Part shown: one piece after another, positions 1-11,899 of the stretch
Numbering within the stretch: the stretch's first letter is position 1
How the letters are laid out: every line of letters starts with the position of its first letter
From: Corylus avellana
Lineage: Eukaryota > Streptophyta > Magnoliopsida > Fagales > Betulaceae
DNA length: 64,000 bases
NCBI RefSeq assembly: GCF_901000735.1
Contig: NC_081548.1
Location: forward strand, 8,558,711-8,622,710
Direction of reading: 5' to 3'
Made by a program: the position numbers and the translations under genes
The notes under the pieces: model-generated
What the model saw: the letters and a program-made list of their open reading frames with translations, nothing else
What the model was told of the DNA's origin: nothing
The model's database searches: none

Positions 1-165
1 TATTCGAAATAAAATTAGATGAGCCAAGTTCAAACAAAATATATAGCTCAGTGATAAACTTGAGCTCAACTAAATAAACTTGAGTTCAACTCATGTTCGA
101 AATAAAATAAATGAGCCAAGCTTGAACATTCAATACTCGACTCGACTCGGCTCAAATACAACCCT
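1..165 (-). mobile_element. Remnant of a hAT-type element end
   Basis: This stretch is rich in GAGCTC/CTCGACTCG-type subterminal repeats. Read on the minus strand from about 165 it begins AGGGTTGTATTTGAGCCGAG, which resembles the TIR plus subterminal GAGCTCG-rich region of the complete hAT element at 4776..18761. The other end lies outside the window, so neither a TSD nor an internal gene can be checked. It could also be an internally deleted non-autonomous copy. Confidence 0.35.
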
Positions 166-893
166 CCGTGCAACCATCCCACTCCTCCACTAAGGGTGGT
201 CATACGGCCACTCTATTTTTTAAAAAAAATAATTAGCTATCTCCTACCCCTGCAAAAGTTAAGCACTTGTTTTGTCAAAATATTCCTAACATGAAATTTT
301 TTTTATAAAAAGTGTTTTATGCTTTGAAAAGTGTTTTGTATTTTGAATTGTTTGTTAATGTATTTGAGAAGAGTGGGAAATTCAAACTGAAAATAGAAAA
401 CAAGAAGAGAGTAGGTTAGCAAACATAGCCAAGAATTCTTTCTTTAAATAATGAAGAAATCTCTAGGACTTGTATCACAAACCACAAGAACTTTTACCCC
501 AGGAGAGATTTAAATACCGGTAAATATTCAATGGGCTATAATAAGCTAAAAATTTAGAAACCAAACAAGAGATACAAGAACCTTGTATATAAGTTTTTGA
601 TTATTGGTACAAAGTGAAAAGAGGTTATATATGACAATATTTTCAAACGAATTGGCAGTCCTAAGGACATTAAACAAGTAACTCACCTAACAGAAAAAGT
701 CCATTCCTCCACGCAATCATGTTTAGGATTGTGAACAATCCATAAACCCCAACCCCCAAAAAACATACACACACAACTTCTGACATTGATTAACCTGCAA
801 AGAGCAATATATTCATCCCAACTTTTTCTTATCTTTTGAGCAATATTAAAACTGCAAGGACCCCTCCTAACATATGATTAAATAACCAACCAC

Positions 894-1048
894 TTTTTTT
901 TTTTTTGATAACGTAGGAGAACTTTACTCAGATTAATTGCACATCGCAAACGAATACTGTACAACAATCCTCACCGTTAATCAAACTCCTACGAGTAACT
1001 AACCCCACCCACTAGAACCAGTTACCAGGTAACCCAAGAGCTTTCACC
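894..1048 (-). mobile_element. Short retroposon (SINE or truncated LINE) with 17-bp TSD
   Basis: The insert is flanked by identical 17-bp copies of ATTAAATAACCAACCAC at 877..893 and 1049..1065, the signature of target-primed reverse transcription. It starts with a T run on the plus strand, so the element lies on the minus strand and ends in a poly(A) tail preceded by TTATC. The body is about 140 bp without a coding region. Degenerate box A/B-like words are visible but weak, so SINE is likely but a 5'-truncated LINE tail is possible. It lies in the presumed first intron of the CHERP-like gene. Confidence 0.75.
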
Positions 1049-1065
1049 ATTAAATAACCAACCAC

Positions 1066-1913
1066 ATTTCACCATTAAAATTTAAACAAGATGAGATGGA
1101 AGAAGCTGTGCACTTTTTTGGAGGTGGAACCACAAGTTCAAAATAATTTGGTAGTTAAACTACATTAATTTTGAGGGAGCCTTTTCACTCTTCTTTTGGT
1201 TTTTTGGAGGGTTATTGAGGCGTCTAGAGTTCTTTCAGCACCCAATGATTTCCTGCCACAGGCAATCTCAAATCCCACATAAACCCAGTTTTTTGGGAAC
1301 TACCAGAATATCTCCCTAGGGGTGGCCACCCAAAATTGGCAGCAATAGGATTCAAACTCAGGACGCTTTGGAAGCTAGAAATCCAAGCTTCAGCCACTTT
1401 GATGAAACTCCTTAGCTTTAGCTAAAAAGAGCTTCTGACATTAAGATATTGTGGTTTCTAGGAAGATATTTACAGAATCTGAAAGCCACCTTCATGGAAG
1501 ACAATTGAGTTGATGGACAACGGGAACAAATAAACATAAACTTCCTAGTTCTAGAAACTAAGGTCCAAAGACTTTGTTATTCATTTTTAGAACAAGCAAT
1601 GAAAAAAAGTAAAGTTCACTGAGTGAAAGACAAGAAAAGAATAGGGGGCGAAAAAAAAAAAAGAACATTTGAGTAAAGTTTTGTGTGTGCATCTGTCATT
1701 CAAATTATAAATTCCTGCCCGTGTTAACTGCATTGGTCACACCCAAAATACCCACAAACAGTAAAACATAAAAACAAAATAATAAACTCAGTGAGAAAGA
1801 GATCTTGCACATAGAGTGACAATAAGGAAAAAACAAAGTGACAGGATAAAACTGCATGAGTAGTAGTCACAAAACTTTCAGACAACATGATTTGTACAGA
1901 TATATAATGGTAC
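1066..1913 (-). other. First coding intron of the CHERP-like gene (part)
   Basis: Starting from the donor at 1913 (minus strand, CAG|GTACCA), everything to the left edge appears to be intron. No second exon continuing the CID domain is recognisable on the minus strand down to base 1. The intron is AT-rich and hosts the two retroposons annotated separately. Confidence 0.5.
1195..1405 (-). mobile_element. Probable tRNA-derived SINE
   Basis: On the minus strand from about 1405, a box A-like word (TGGCTGAAGCTTGG) is followed about 35 bases later by a box B-like word (GAGTTTGAATCC), the internal RNA polymerase III promoter arrangement of tRNA-derived SINEs. A tRNA-unrelated body continues to about 1195. 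I found no convincing TSD, so the ends are approximate and the call rests on the two promoter boxes. Confidence 0.45.
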
Positions 1914-2950
1914 CTGTCAAAAAGAATATCATTGGCAAGATATATTATATGCAGTTGCCTCTCAGAATCATCTAAGACAAAAATCCTCTCTCTCAGTGCC
2001 TCAGCCAGAGCCGGCGCAAAAGGAGATCTCTGCATGAACCAATTTTTGGCACCCTTAATCGACTCTTTCGTACCATTAAGACTATTAAGCACATTATTGA
2101 GCTCCATTGCAACATCAGATGGAAGTGGTCCAGAAAGACCTCTAAAAGACTTGGATGCCTGGTCATAATCCGGTCGACCGTGAATCCCAAAAGGCTGAGG
2201 ATGCATTTGCTGCTGGTCGTAGAATGGCGCAAAAGGAGGTTGGTGCATTTGAGGAGCACCCATCATTGAAGCTGAAACCCCAGCAGCTGCAGCTGCGGCA
2301 TTAATTGGAGGAGCATTTAAAGGAGATGGATTCATCATAGGATTAGGGGGATGCATCATAGGTATAGAAGACGATGGAAAAAGAGAATTGAAAGGGCCAC
2401 CTGGAGGATGTGTAGCTAACCAAAGCCGGTAACGGTAGTAACCATGCCCATCCCCACCAAAGAGAAAACCATAGTCTGGATTATCTTGCTGCTTTTCACG
2501 AATCATAGCTTCAAATTCAGGGCCATTCTTTGCAGCATACTCAACAAGTTTGTCAATGCGCTTGTGGAGCTCAGGATCAGAAGGGGGAGCAGCTGGGGGT
2601 GGAGGTGCATCATACGTACCATGAAAAGGTGGAGGAACAAGGGGAGGGGGTAAATGTGGAGGGAAAGCTGCCGGTGGCTGCTGTTGCTGCTGAAGATGAA
2701 GAAGGTGAGGATGGGGTGGAGGATGCGGATGGAGCTGTTGTGGCTGCTGTTGCAGGTGGGGGTGATAAGGGAATTGTTGGAGAGAAGGATGTGGGGGCAT
2801 GAAAGGAGGACCGTGCACCGACGGCGGAAATTGTTGATGCTGAGGAGGAAACCCAAACTGCTGCTGCTGCTGTATGTTAGGGGGTTGCCGCTGCTGTTGG
2901 GCATATGCCATAGCAGAAGCTGATGCATAATCATGAGGCTGTCGATCCAT
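1914..2950 (-). CDS. CHERP-like SURP/CID RNA-processing protein, first coding exon
   Basis: This is the 5' coding exon of a plant homologue of calcium homeostasis endoplasmic reticulum protein (CHERP), a nuclear U2 snRNP-associated splicing factor. The start is the ATG at 2950 (protein begins [10 protein letters not shown]); an upstream in-frame ATG at 3034 lies in the leader and is less likely. Residues 1-124 are very rich in Q, P and H. Residues about 125-180 form a SURP/SWAP module ([19 protein letters not shown], then DYGFLFGG). Residues about 266-345 begin a CID/RPR domain that binds RNA polymerase II CTD-type peptides. The exon ends inside the CID (ANDILFD) at a canonical donor, CAG|GTACCA, leaving two bases of a codon. 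The rest of the protein lies past the left edge. An SR140-like relative is the main alternative, but the SURP-before-CID order after a Q/P-rich N-terminus favours CHERP. Confidence 0.85.
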
Positions 2951-3550
2951 CACCCTTTCCAAGAACAAGCAGGAGAAAAACTCAGCAGCCCTTGTGAAGA
3001 TCACCAACTTTACCTTCACTAAACACACAAACAAACCAAGAGAACTTCAAAAAACATCTAGCAAAGAGCTATGTGCATTGTCTTGAAGGAAAAACCCAGA
3101 AAATGCTACAACATTCTCTCATTGAAACAAATGGCCAATTTTTTGATAGTTTTCTATGTGAAGCTAACTTGAGAATTCGTAACTCCATTACTGCATCAAA
3201 AACCCATTTTATATATCCATTTTATATATCTATAATTCATCTCCAAACCCCCATTAGCCATTAGGTCAAGTTTTGAACCCCTAAATACTTTCAACACGCA
3301 GAGAGTATGTGATTAGGTGTGGAGTCCCAACAAACAAAACGCACAGACAGAAACAGCTTAGAATTGCGAAATTTTTTGTACCTAGCAAATCAAGAAAACC
3401 AAGTTCTAAGCTTTTAATTCTCAGCAGCCACATACATACCTTTGGGGCTTTATCAATCGTTCGAGCTTTCTACTCTGTTGCTCCGTCTGGTAGATTTTGG
3501 GGGTTTTAGGGCTTCGTTTGAAATAACCAGAAACTGGAATTGTACTATAC
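2951..3550 (-). promoter_or_regulatory. 5' leader with probable UTR intron, and promoter, of the CHERP-like gene
   Basis: Upstream of the ATG the minus strand shows an acceptor-like TGTGTTTAG ending at 3019 and a good donor CCAAAG|GTATGTATG at 3440/3439, so an intron of about 420 bp in the 5' UTR is predicted. A telo-box-like AGCCCTAAAACCCCC, common in leaders of plant housekeeping genes, lies near 3500, with a TATA-like TATAGTA near 3545. No transcript evidence is available here. Confidence 0.5.
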
Positions 3551-3769
3551 TTAACTAAACTTTACAAATTTATTGAAAGACCCACAATTATTTTATTATT
3601 CACCTCAGACCCATAAATAAAATATTAAGGCATTGTTTGGTCTGCTAAATCCTTTTTTAGCCCATGCGTCATGCTAACTATTATATCAAAATTTAATAAT
3701 AATTTCTTATAAATTTTAAATTACATTAATTCAGAAACACAAAAAATATGTTTTAGCATTACTGCCTAA
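3551..3769. other. AT-rich intergenic sequence
   Basis: No gene or clear element is visible. A short GGCATTGTTTGGTCTGCTAA near 3630 resembles a Tourist-like MITE end, but no partner end was found. Confidence 0.4.
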
Positions 3770-4004
3770 GAGCTTATTTGGGATTGTGTTTGAGAAATAG
3801 AGCTTTTAAGTCAAAAGTAGTTTTTGGGCAAAAGTTTTAATTTTAAGCTTTCGCCAAAAGTACTTTTTGGCTATTTTTAAGTTTTTTTTACCCTTAAAAG
3901 TACTTTCAATTTTTTTTACCAAACGAGTACTTTTTTTATTCAAACAGACTTTTTGAGTGTTAAAAACATTTTTAAACCCTTCAAACGTAATTTTAAACAA
4001 GCCC
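3770..4004. mobile_element. PIF/Harbinger (Tourist-like) MITE, copy 1
   Basis: A 235-bp element with terminal inverted repeats (start GAGCTTATTTGGGATTG; end reads AAACAAGCCC) is flanked by TAA on both sides (3767..3769 and 4005..4007), the TWA target typical of PIF/Harbinger. It has no coding capacity. It is homologous along its length to the MITE at 55156..55387 in the same orientation. The internal sequence is an A/T-rich hairpin with repeated AAAAGTACTTTT-like words. Confidence 0.75.
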
Positions 4005-4170
4005 TAAGTATATGTCACATTTTTATTATATAAATATCTTGTATGGCTGAAGTGGTGGTCTAAATTAATTTGTCAAAAAACAAAAAATAATTCATGAGGG
4101 GACAATAACCAGGTATTAAGTCGAAATAAATTTCATTAAAAAAAAAAAAGTCTAAACAAAATCTTATCAT

Positions 4171-4503
4171 AGCATTCACATTGGGCTCAGCAAAATTTTA
4201 GCTAAATTTATTCAAAATATCACCCTTTTTTTATTTTTTTATTATTTTTTATTTTTTCTATTTTAGCTATCAGTTTTTTTAAAGTACCTACATCCGACTC
4301 AACTTAACTATCAACTTTTAATATTTTATTTAAAATTTATTATTTTTTTTCTTTATATAGTTCTACAAAGTAGGAGAAAGAAGTTTAAATGATTTTTAAT
4401 TAGAGGAGAGATAAAGAAATGATTTTTTTTATTAATAAATTTATAGATTGTTGAGCTATAGTGCTTAACAAAAAGCTATTTTGTTGAGCCAGATGTGAAT
4501 GCT
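4171..4503. mobile_element. MITE with about 35-bp TIRs
   Basis: The left end AGCATTCACATTGGGCTCAG and the inverted right end AGCATTCACATCTGGCTCAA pair over roughly 35 bases. The interior is AT-rich and non-coding. I could not find a matching TSD, so the superfamily is unassigned. A further GCATTCACAT word 15 bases beyond the right end hints at an older nested copy. Confidence 0.6.
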
Positions 4504-5237
4504 CTCTCACCTAATGCATTCACATGGCCATATATAGATTCATTCGTTTGAGGCAATTTTTTTTCTCTTCATTATTTTATGTTGCCTGCTGAGATATGAA
4601 AAATAAGCAATATAAAGTAATCATACCACAATGAAAAAACCTCAAGAATGTGCAAAACAAGGTGCAAAGCCTTCAAGAGTCAAAAGTGAAATTTTGGTAA
4701 TGTAATTTTGTAGGTCAAAAAGTGAAATTTAAAATAAAATCTAAAAAATAATATATTTTAGGGCTTTGTTATTAGTAGGGTTGTAAGCGAACAAAGCTAC
4801 CCGTGAGTTCGCCCGAGATTGGCTCGATAAAGTTCGGCTCGTGCGCGATTCGATTATTAAATAAGCCGTTCGTGGACACGAAATCAGACTCGATTATTAA
4901 ACAATACAAACCCGTATAAAACTCGACTTGCTTAATAGCACGGCTCATATATATTTATTATATATACAAATTAATTAATAAATATATGTATATATATTAA
5001 TTGAATAAAAATAACTTATATAGTATATTACTTATTATGTATTAAGTAACAAATTAACAATAGTCAATGTATATTAATTATTAAGTATTTCTCAAAAAAA
5101 AATTAAATAACAATAATTAATTGGTATATAAATATATCTAATGATTATAAGTATCTATATAATATATAATTGAATGAACAAAGTTAATCATATGATTATA
5201 TCTTAAACGACCTAACAATTAATGATAGTTCAAATTT

Positions 5238-5331
5238 TTGACATGTCCGCACAAGAGGGGGGAGGGGGATTCGAACTAGTGACCTCCACTTTATTAAGTG
5301 TGGTCCCAGTCGATTGAGCTACCTCTTGTGG
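5238..5331 (-). mobile_element. Very short tRNA-derived SINE
   Basis: A 94-bp insert is flanked by 16-bp near-identical TSDs (ATGATAGTTCAAATTT at 5222..5237; ATGATAATTCAAATTT at 5332..5347). On the minus strand it reads ACAAGAGGTAGCTCAATCGA (box A region), then GTTCGAATCC (box B), and ends CTCTTGTGCGG...TGTCAAAA. The first and last parts, ACAAGAGG and CCTCTTGT, are complementary like a tRNA acceptor stem. It is a retroposed, tRNA-like unit with almost no tRNA-unrelated body. Confidence 0.72.
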
Positions 5332-5347
5332 ATGATAATTCAAATTT

Positions 5348-6923
5348 GAATCAACAATTTGAATTATTAATCATGTAATTTTCATGAAAATCATGATACT
5401 TAATCATATTATTCATGGAATCATATCGATACATATAATTCATGTCATATACAATGACAATGTGATTAGAATAATCCCAGATGAAATTATTAGAATTAGA
5501 AATTTAAAATTGACAAGAGCAAATTAACAATGCATGTAATGTGCTATAGTCACAAATTAAGTATTGACATTGTCATTTGAAATTTGGAATTGATAGCATG
5601 TGATGTTATTGTTGATAAGTTAATGATAACTTAAGAAAAAAAAAGAGAGAGGATATTGTTAATATGAATCATATGATCAATCATCACATAAGGTTTATGA
5701 ATAGAAACTATTTTTTTATGAATACAAAATATAACAAAATATTTCACTAAACACTTAGCATGAATCTTTAATATTGTTAATGTGAATGTGTGATATCTAT
5801 AATAGTTCAATACAAATCAAACGCATATAATTTTGGAGAGTAGTAATTTGTGAAACCATAATATCCTACAATAAATTTTTTAAGTTAATGAAATCCATAT
5901 AAGGAAAATTAGTGAAATTTCGTCACTTAATGCTAAAAATATCATTTCATTAAGCACAATAAAAATTTTAAAATTATGACAAAACCATTAATTTGTGAAC
6001 TTAATGAAATCTCAATCTCATATAGGGTGACTTTGGTGGTGAGAGAGGGAGACAAACGTGTTTTGATTTAGGGTGACTGGGTGAGACCATGAGTTAATAA
6101 AGAGAGAGATCAAAAGGTCAAGGCATTAAGAAACTTAATTCATTAATAAAAATAGAAGAAGGAAATTATTAAAAACTGGTTAAGTCTTTGCAGTTTGCAG
6201 ACTTGCAGTTGCACGGTTCAATTATTAAAAATTACAAGTAAAAAAACCAGTTTATTATTTAAAAGTATGGGTTCACATCACATGTCACAATTCTATGAAA
6301 GGTTTCGGCTACTATGTATGATATTATATCATACGCTTATGCAATTAATAATTTAGTTAATTTATAGTAACATTGATAGATGATGATATGTAACATATGT
6401 TAGTTAAGTGTTATTATTATTTTCGTTTAAGTGCTTTCAAATTGGTTCAGTAACTTTTGTGGTTCATAGTTTATGTTCTTGCTCATTTGCTTAATCATTA
6501 CTCATTTGCTTGCAAATTCTGTAACTTCTGATTAATCATTACTTATTTATTTGCTTGCAAATTACAATAATTTAGTGGTTTTTTCGCTATTTAGTTGTTG
6601 TTCTGATTAGTGATTATAAAACCCAAGATGCCTTCCCTTACTTTATGGTTTTCTAAGTGTAATGTAAATTTCTAAATATGATTAATGAATTATGATTATG
6701 CTATGTATTTTTAATTATGATGATTATACTCTTGCTCAATATACAATAGTTAGTATTATGCTATGCTAATATGCTATGTATAAATTATATTTTCTGCCTT
6801 ATGGTTTATGCTCTTTAATTTGTATGCCATTGTCACTATAAATTAATGATCATACATCATGCTCTTTTATTATAAGACATATTAGTTATTGCATACTAAG
6901 GCTATTGTAATATTTTAAAAGGC
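5348..6923 (+). other. hAT 5' noncoding region
   Basis: AT-rich sequence between the subterminal repeats and the transposase start. No further gene was recognised; it probably contains the transposase promoter and 5' UTR or an intron. Confidence 0.4.
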
Positions 6924-8271
6924 ATGGAGGGTGATTCGAACCAACTTCATCCGATGGTGGATGTGGAGGAGTATGAAAATGAGGATTCTATTGGTATCAG
7001 CAATGTTGGTACTGATAGTTCCCCAGAAAATGAAGTGGCTCAAGATATGGTCTCTAATGAGGTTCCAAACCAAGAAAATCTAGAAAAGATTGCTTATTAG
7101 AGGCAGTAGAGGAAGAAGACCTTTCATGTTTAGGAGCATTATATTGAGGTGAAAATAAAAGGTAAGGCAAAGCATCAATGCAAATGGTGTAAGAGGGCAT
7201 TTAGTGTGTCGAGTTCAAGCTGTACAAGTATTTTGGGTAGGCACTTAAAAAAATCTAACACTTTCCTTGGTGCTAAAGATAAGAAGAAGCAAAATGTTTT
7301 GTTTATTGATGGTACTATGGATGGTGATCTTGTGGGCAACATAAGAAACTTTACCTATGATGAAAGAAAATCAAGAGAACTTTGTTCTCATATGATTCTC
7401 TATCATGAATACCCATTTAATATTGTAGAGCATGCATTATTTAATAAGTTTGCAAAGTCTTTAGAGCTGCAATGGGCAAAACTGAGTCGGGATGCAGCAA
7501 AGAATGATTGTTTTGCCACTTTTGAGATTGAGAAGAGGAAATTGAGGAATTTGTTGAGAGGTTTTCTTAAAGTTAACATTATAACTGACATGTGGACTTC
7601 GTGCCAAAGATTGTATTATATGGTTGTCACATGTCATTTCATTGATTATGATTGGCGTCTAAATAGGCGTGTGCTTAACTTTTGTAATGTGCCACCACCA
7701 GACACCGGTTTTCTCATTGCTGATGCACTACAAAAAAGTTTTCAAGAATGGGAGATTGAGAACAAAATTTCTTCCATCACAGTTGATAATGCAAAGGCAA
7801 ATGATACATCCATTAGAGTATTGAAAGATGTTTTTAACAGAAGAAAAGCTTTGCTTATTGGTGGAAAATTGTTTCATGTTCGTTGTTGTGCCCACATAAC
7901 CAATTTGCTAGTTCAAGATGGTCTTGATGAGATTTCTCTAATTGTTGACTGTGTTAGAGATGGAATTAAATGCTTGGTGGCATCGGAGAGTAGGTTGATT
8001 AAGTTTAGTGAAATTGCAATTGGCCTCTAAGAAATTAATTTTGGATGTCCCAACTAGGTGGAATAGTATATATAAGATGCTCTCAACAACAATTAAGTTC
8101 AAAGGGGTCTTTTCGATGTATTCATACATGGATAATGGTTTTCTTTGGTCGCCATCTGATGAGGATTAGGAGAAAGTTGAAAATGTGTGTCAATTATTGG
8201 CGGCCTTCAATGATGTAACCAATATTGTCGCGGGTAGTGATTACCCTACTTCTAATTTATTCCTACCTGAG
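6924..8271 (+). pseudogene. hAT transposase (RICESLEEPER type), 5' part, disrupted
   Basis: The reading frame from the ATG at 6924 runs through an acidic N-terminus into a BED zinc finger (CKWCKRAF, then H of LGRHLKK) and the hAT RNase H-like catalytic region (ITDMWTS, ITVDNAKANDTSIRVLKD, and H/C of CCAHITNLLVQDGLD). Defects include in-frame stops near 7099, 7108 and 7129 ahead of the BED finger, a frameshift near 8018 within IAIGL/ASKKL, and a further TAG near 8167. The ORF then stops at 8271, where the LTR retrotransposon is inserted; coding resumes in the same frame at 15039. The enzyme would have mobilised the surrounding hAT element but is clearly non-functional. Confidence 0.9.
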
Positions 8272-8276
8272 GTGTG

Positions 8277-9812
8277 TGGTGTGGTATTTTTGTGACCAAA
8301 AATATCAATTATAAAATTACCACTCGCAATAGGACGAATCTCGTAGGATAGGGCTATATTGAGGGTGTCGAACCTCAAGGACTGCAGGAGTTTTATTATC
8401 AAAATTCGAAAGATTAAAATTAACTTAATTAAAAAGAGAATTGATTTGATTTTCTTTAAAACTTAAAGTGCATGAAAATAAAAGAGATTTAAAATAAGAG
8501 AGAGTGTAGGGTATTGACTTCACCTCTATCCACACAACAATGGCTAATCAATTAATCCCAGAAATTCATTCTATGTATGTTATAAATAAACAAGAAACTA
8601 CCTTATTAAAGAATAAGCATAAGCTATCTTTGGTTAGCACGGATTGTCCACCTAACCACTAAGATGTGGTATGACTTGTCTTCCCTAGGTATAAATTATC
8701 AAATTCTTTAACAAGATACATACAATCAATGAATAAGTGTAACCCATCTTCGGTTAGCACGAACTGTCTACCTAAATTACACTAAACTAGGATGTAGTAC
8801 AATCCGTCTTCCCTAGGCATGACCTATCAAATCCTATTGATCATATATCAATTAAACCCATTGTATAATCATCATTCTCATAATCACAGAAAACAAGAAT
8901 GATTTGAGATCAATAAAAGTAAAATACTTTCTAAGACAAGAGAAGAATTTCACAAATATTGATTTTAGAATTTAAGAACAATTGCATTTAATATCAAGAA
9001 CATAAATCAATTGTAGCAATCCTCATAGTTATACAATCAACATGTATAAATTGAAAAACTAGAAATTAAATACAATCAAACCATTGTGCTGGAATAGGGT
9101 TACATCAACACCCCACGAAGATGTTTAGCCGTTCATTGATCTTCTAAGCTCCAAAGACAACTTTCTGATTTCTAGCTCTAGGAAGCGGTGTCTCCTTTTT
9201 CTCAATGCTTAGAGGCCTATTTATAGGGCTTAGGAGATTCCTAGAAGCCCTAGTAATCCTAGAAATTTCGGAGATTTAAGTCCAATTCCAATTAGGATAA
9301 AAAAAACCTAAGTCCAAAATCGGAATAGGATTCGCCCAAAATTGCGTTCCTATCTTGTGGGGCGATTTTGGCATTGCGGCGCTTCGAATTAGGAAAATTA
9401 TATTTCACAATAATTTGTAGAAATTTGAGCTAGCTTTCCAATGCCACTTGAATCACCTCAATTGGATATTTTAGCTGAAAGTTATGGCCAAAATACCGAG
9501 CCATATGCAGAATCCAAATTTGAATCCAATCCGATTTTGACTCAAATTTGAGAAATTCCGAATTAATCATTTTCTTTATTTGATTAAACTTAACTACAAC
9601 ATATAGGTCATCTGTTATGATTGGCTAAGCTTAATCATATCTTGTAGGTCTTATCAAAGTGTGCTTTTAAGCCCAAAATCAATAGAATTAATTGCATCTT
9701 TATTTATAACCTGAAAACAATAAAAACAAAACAAAATCAAACAAATAACAACGCTAAAGAATTAACAGATGCAAATTAAGGGGCTTGAATGTGTAACATT
9801 CAGCGCTTATCA
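8277..9812 (-). repeat. 3' LTR of the gypsy-like element
   Basis: The LTR is in minus orientation, with its start (TGATAAGCGC) at 9812 and its end (ACCACACCA) at 8277; the terminal word is one base different from the other LTR. A TATA box (TATAAATAGGCCTC on the minus strand) lies near 9219. It is co-linear with the LTR at 13499..15033 with scattered substitutions and small indels, so the insertion is not recent. Percent divergence was not computed. Confidence 0.92.
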
Positions 9813-9830
9813 CACCCCCAAACTTACATA
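9813..9830 (-). other. Polypurine tract
   Basis: Immediately inside the 3' LTR the minus strand reads GTTTGGGGGTG, a purine-rich run suitable for priming plus-strand DNA synthesis. Confidence 0.7.
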
Positions 9831-10837
9831 TTGCTAGTCCCTTAGCAATACAAAACAAAAAATAAACTGAAAAACAAAAAGGTAAGTCTATCTTTCGTGA
9901 GATGTACGATTGCATTTAGCGTATGCAGCAAGCCTTTTAAACCCGTAGGCATTCCCTAGAGGACGAGTGAAGTCTCGTGAGGGTTTTCCAGAAATGTTAC
10001 CCACAAACATCATGCAAGAGTTCATGTTATCCAAAACTTAAAGTATCACTCAAAACCATGATTTTTCATTCATTAGCAAGCTTAAAAAGATAAACTCCAT
10101 CTTCACAATGAATTGGAATTTTAAAATTTAATTACTTACAAAAGACATGCTAAGGTGTCACAAATTCGAAACAATGTAAGGTGGACTAGCACATAAATAT
10201 GAAGCTTCCAAGTATTTCCAATGTGCAATGTCTCCATATCTCAAAGTTCACTGAAATCCCTATTAGAAAGAACAACAATGGCATATTTTTCTTTTTCTTT
10301 TTCGTCAGGTTGTGCAATGTTTGGTTCCCTTAAGCTTTCTAATTAACCCATGTAATGAGTGTTAAGTCAATGACTCTCAAACTAAATGGTTTTAGGGCAT
10401 TAGGTGTAGAGACACCCCTAGGACTTACTAACTCGAGTCAAAAAGGCTACGAAACCGAACTAACCATGACATCAATCAAATCAAAAATTTTCACCTTTTG
10501 ACGTGAACACTCAATGCTTTGAGGCAAGAGGGCCAGTTACTTAGTGAAAAGTTTATCAATGATTTCTTTTTATTTTTTATTTTATTTTTTATATCACATA
10601 TGTATATGCCAAAGTATCCATCTAATAAATCATCCAGTTTCACCCAAGACATAGAAACACACACATCAGACTTCATGTCATACCACACAAATTATGTGCT
10701 AATGTGCTTGTATAAGATTAGATCAAATATGTGAATTCTCAACTGTCCTAAGCAAGTAACCAAACTGAAAAACTCAATTATCAGATCATGTGTTCAAAAT
10801 TTTAAGCTCACCAATGAAATCAAATCACAATTTTTAG
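9831..10837 (-). other. 3' noncoding interior of the gypsy-like element
   Basis: No coding region. Parts such as 10497..10560 (ACTCAATGCTTTGAGGCAAG) match, in inverse orientation, the interior of the LTR element at 30585..33789 near 31690..31765, so the two elements share a 3' internal region and are related. Confidence 0.6.
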
Positions 10838-11221
10838 GGGAAACTTCACTAAGGACCCCCAAACTTCCACTCGTTTTGAAATACCCTCCATGAACTTCAA
10901 AATCTCTCAATTTAGTTCCCTGAACTTTCAATTGCTTTCAATATGGGCCCTCCGTCAGATGTTAAACGTCACATGACATTTATATCCCTAACTTTTGTAT
11001 AAAATTCCAACTTCTAAAACGTTTTTTTTTTTTTTTAATTTTGAAAAAACAAAAATCAGGGATATTTTGGTCTTTTTTGAATTTTTAACGGCTAAAATTA
11101 ACGAAATGGTCCAAATTGAGAGCAATTGAAAGTTCAGGGGACTAAATTGAGAGATTTTGAAGTTCAGGGGGGGTATTTCAAAACGGGTGGAAGTTTGGGG
11201 GTCATTGATGAAGTTTCTCCC
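10838..11221. mobile_element. Mutator-type MITE with long TIRs
   Basis: The ends GGGAAACTTCACTAAGGACC and (inverted) GGGAGAAACTTCATCAATGA continue as inverted repeats for about 130 bp (CCCCCAAACTTCCAC in both). The flanking 9-bp words are AATTTTTAG (10829..10837) and AATTTTTAA (11222..11230), the 9-bp TSD size of MULEs. It is non-coding and nested inside the LTR element. Confidence 0.75.
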
Positions 11222-11899
11222 AATTTTTAAGATCAACCAAAATTTTAAGACAAACATGAACATGCATATATTTTTTTCTTTTTGATTTTTCACAAATAAA
11301 AATAAAATAAAATTGGGACAAAGTGTGTGTAAAGTGTCTCCCATACCCCCAAACTTAAATTACACATTGTCCCCAATGTGTGTATAATATGGAAAGAATT
11401 TACTTGGGAGATGGACGAACTGTTTGAAATAGCATGGCTCATTGCACACCCTCAAACTTGAATTGAAGCACACTTGTCCTAAAAAAAAAATGTGATACTC
11501 CAACCAAATACCAATCAAATGCATATATTGTTGTAAAAATGTAATCAAATAATGAAGCAACAATGGATAAAATAAACCTGGATGGAGATCATGTACCCTG
11601 GTGGAGTGAGGTTCAAGGGCACAGGGCCTGCACTCAATCCTATGAAACTAACTCATCCAGTCAAAATATATGGAATCCGCCAAGTCAACGGAATCCACAT
11701 CCTTGATGCGCGCAATGTTCTCTGACCCTTAAGTTTAAATTAGAAGTACCAATCTTTTCTTCTCTTGAACCAAAGAGAAATTTTACCCACAAATAGGTAA
11801 TTCCAAATGTCAGCATATCGAGGTAGATCCCTCTGAGTATTCCCAAACAATTTCTCATCCGAAAAGGAATCATGAATTGGAATAAAATGGAGAGAATAC

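Noticed and set aside
2444..2923. Plus-strand and other-frame ORFs opposite the CHERP-like exon
   Set aside because: They are shadows of the Gln/Pro/His-rich codons on the minus strand; no domain or splice support.
5238..5331. A functional tRNA gene
   Set aside because: It has boxes A and B and acceptor-like pairing, but no proper anticodon arm and it carries target-site duplications, so it is a SINE.
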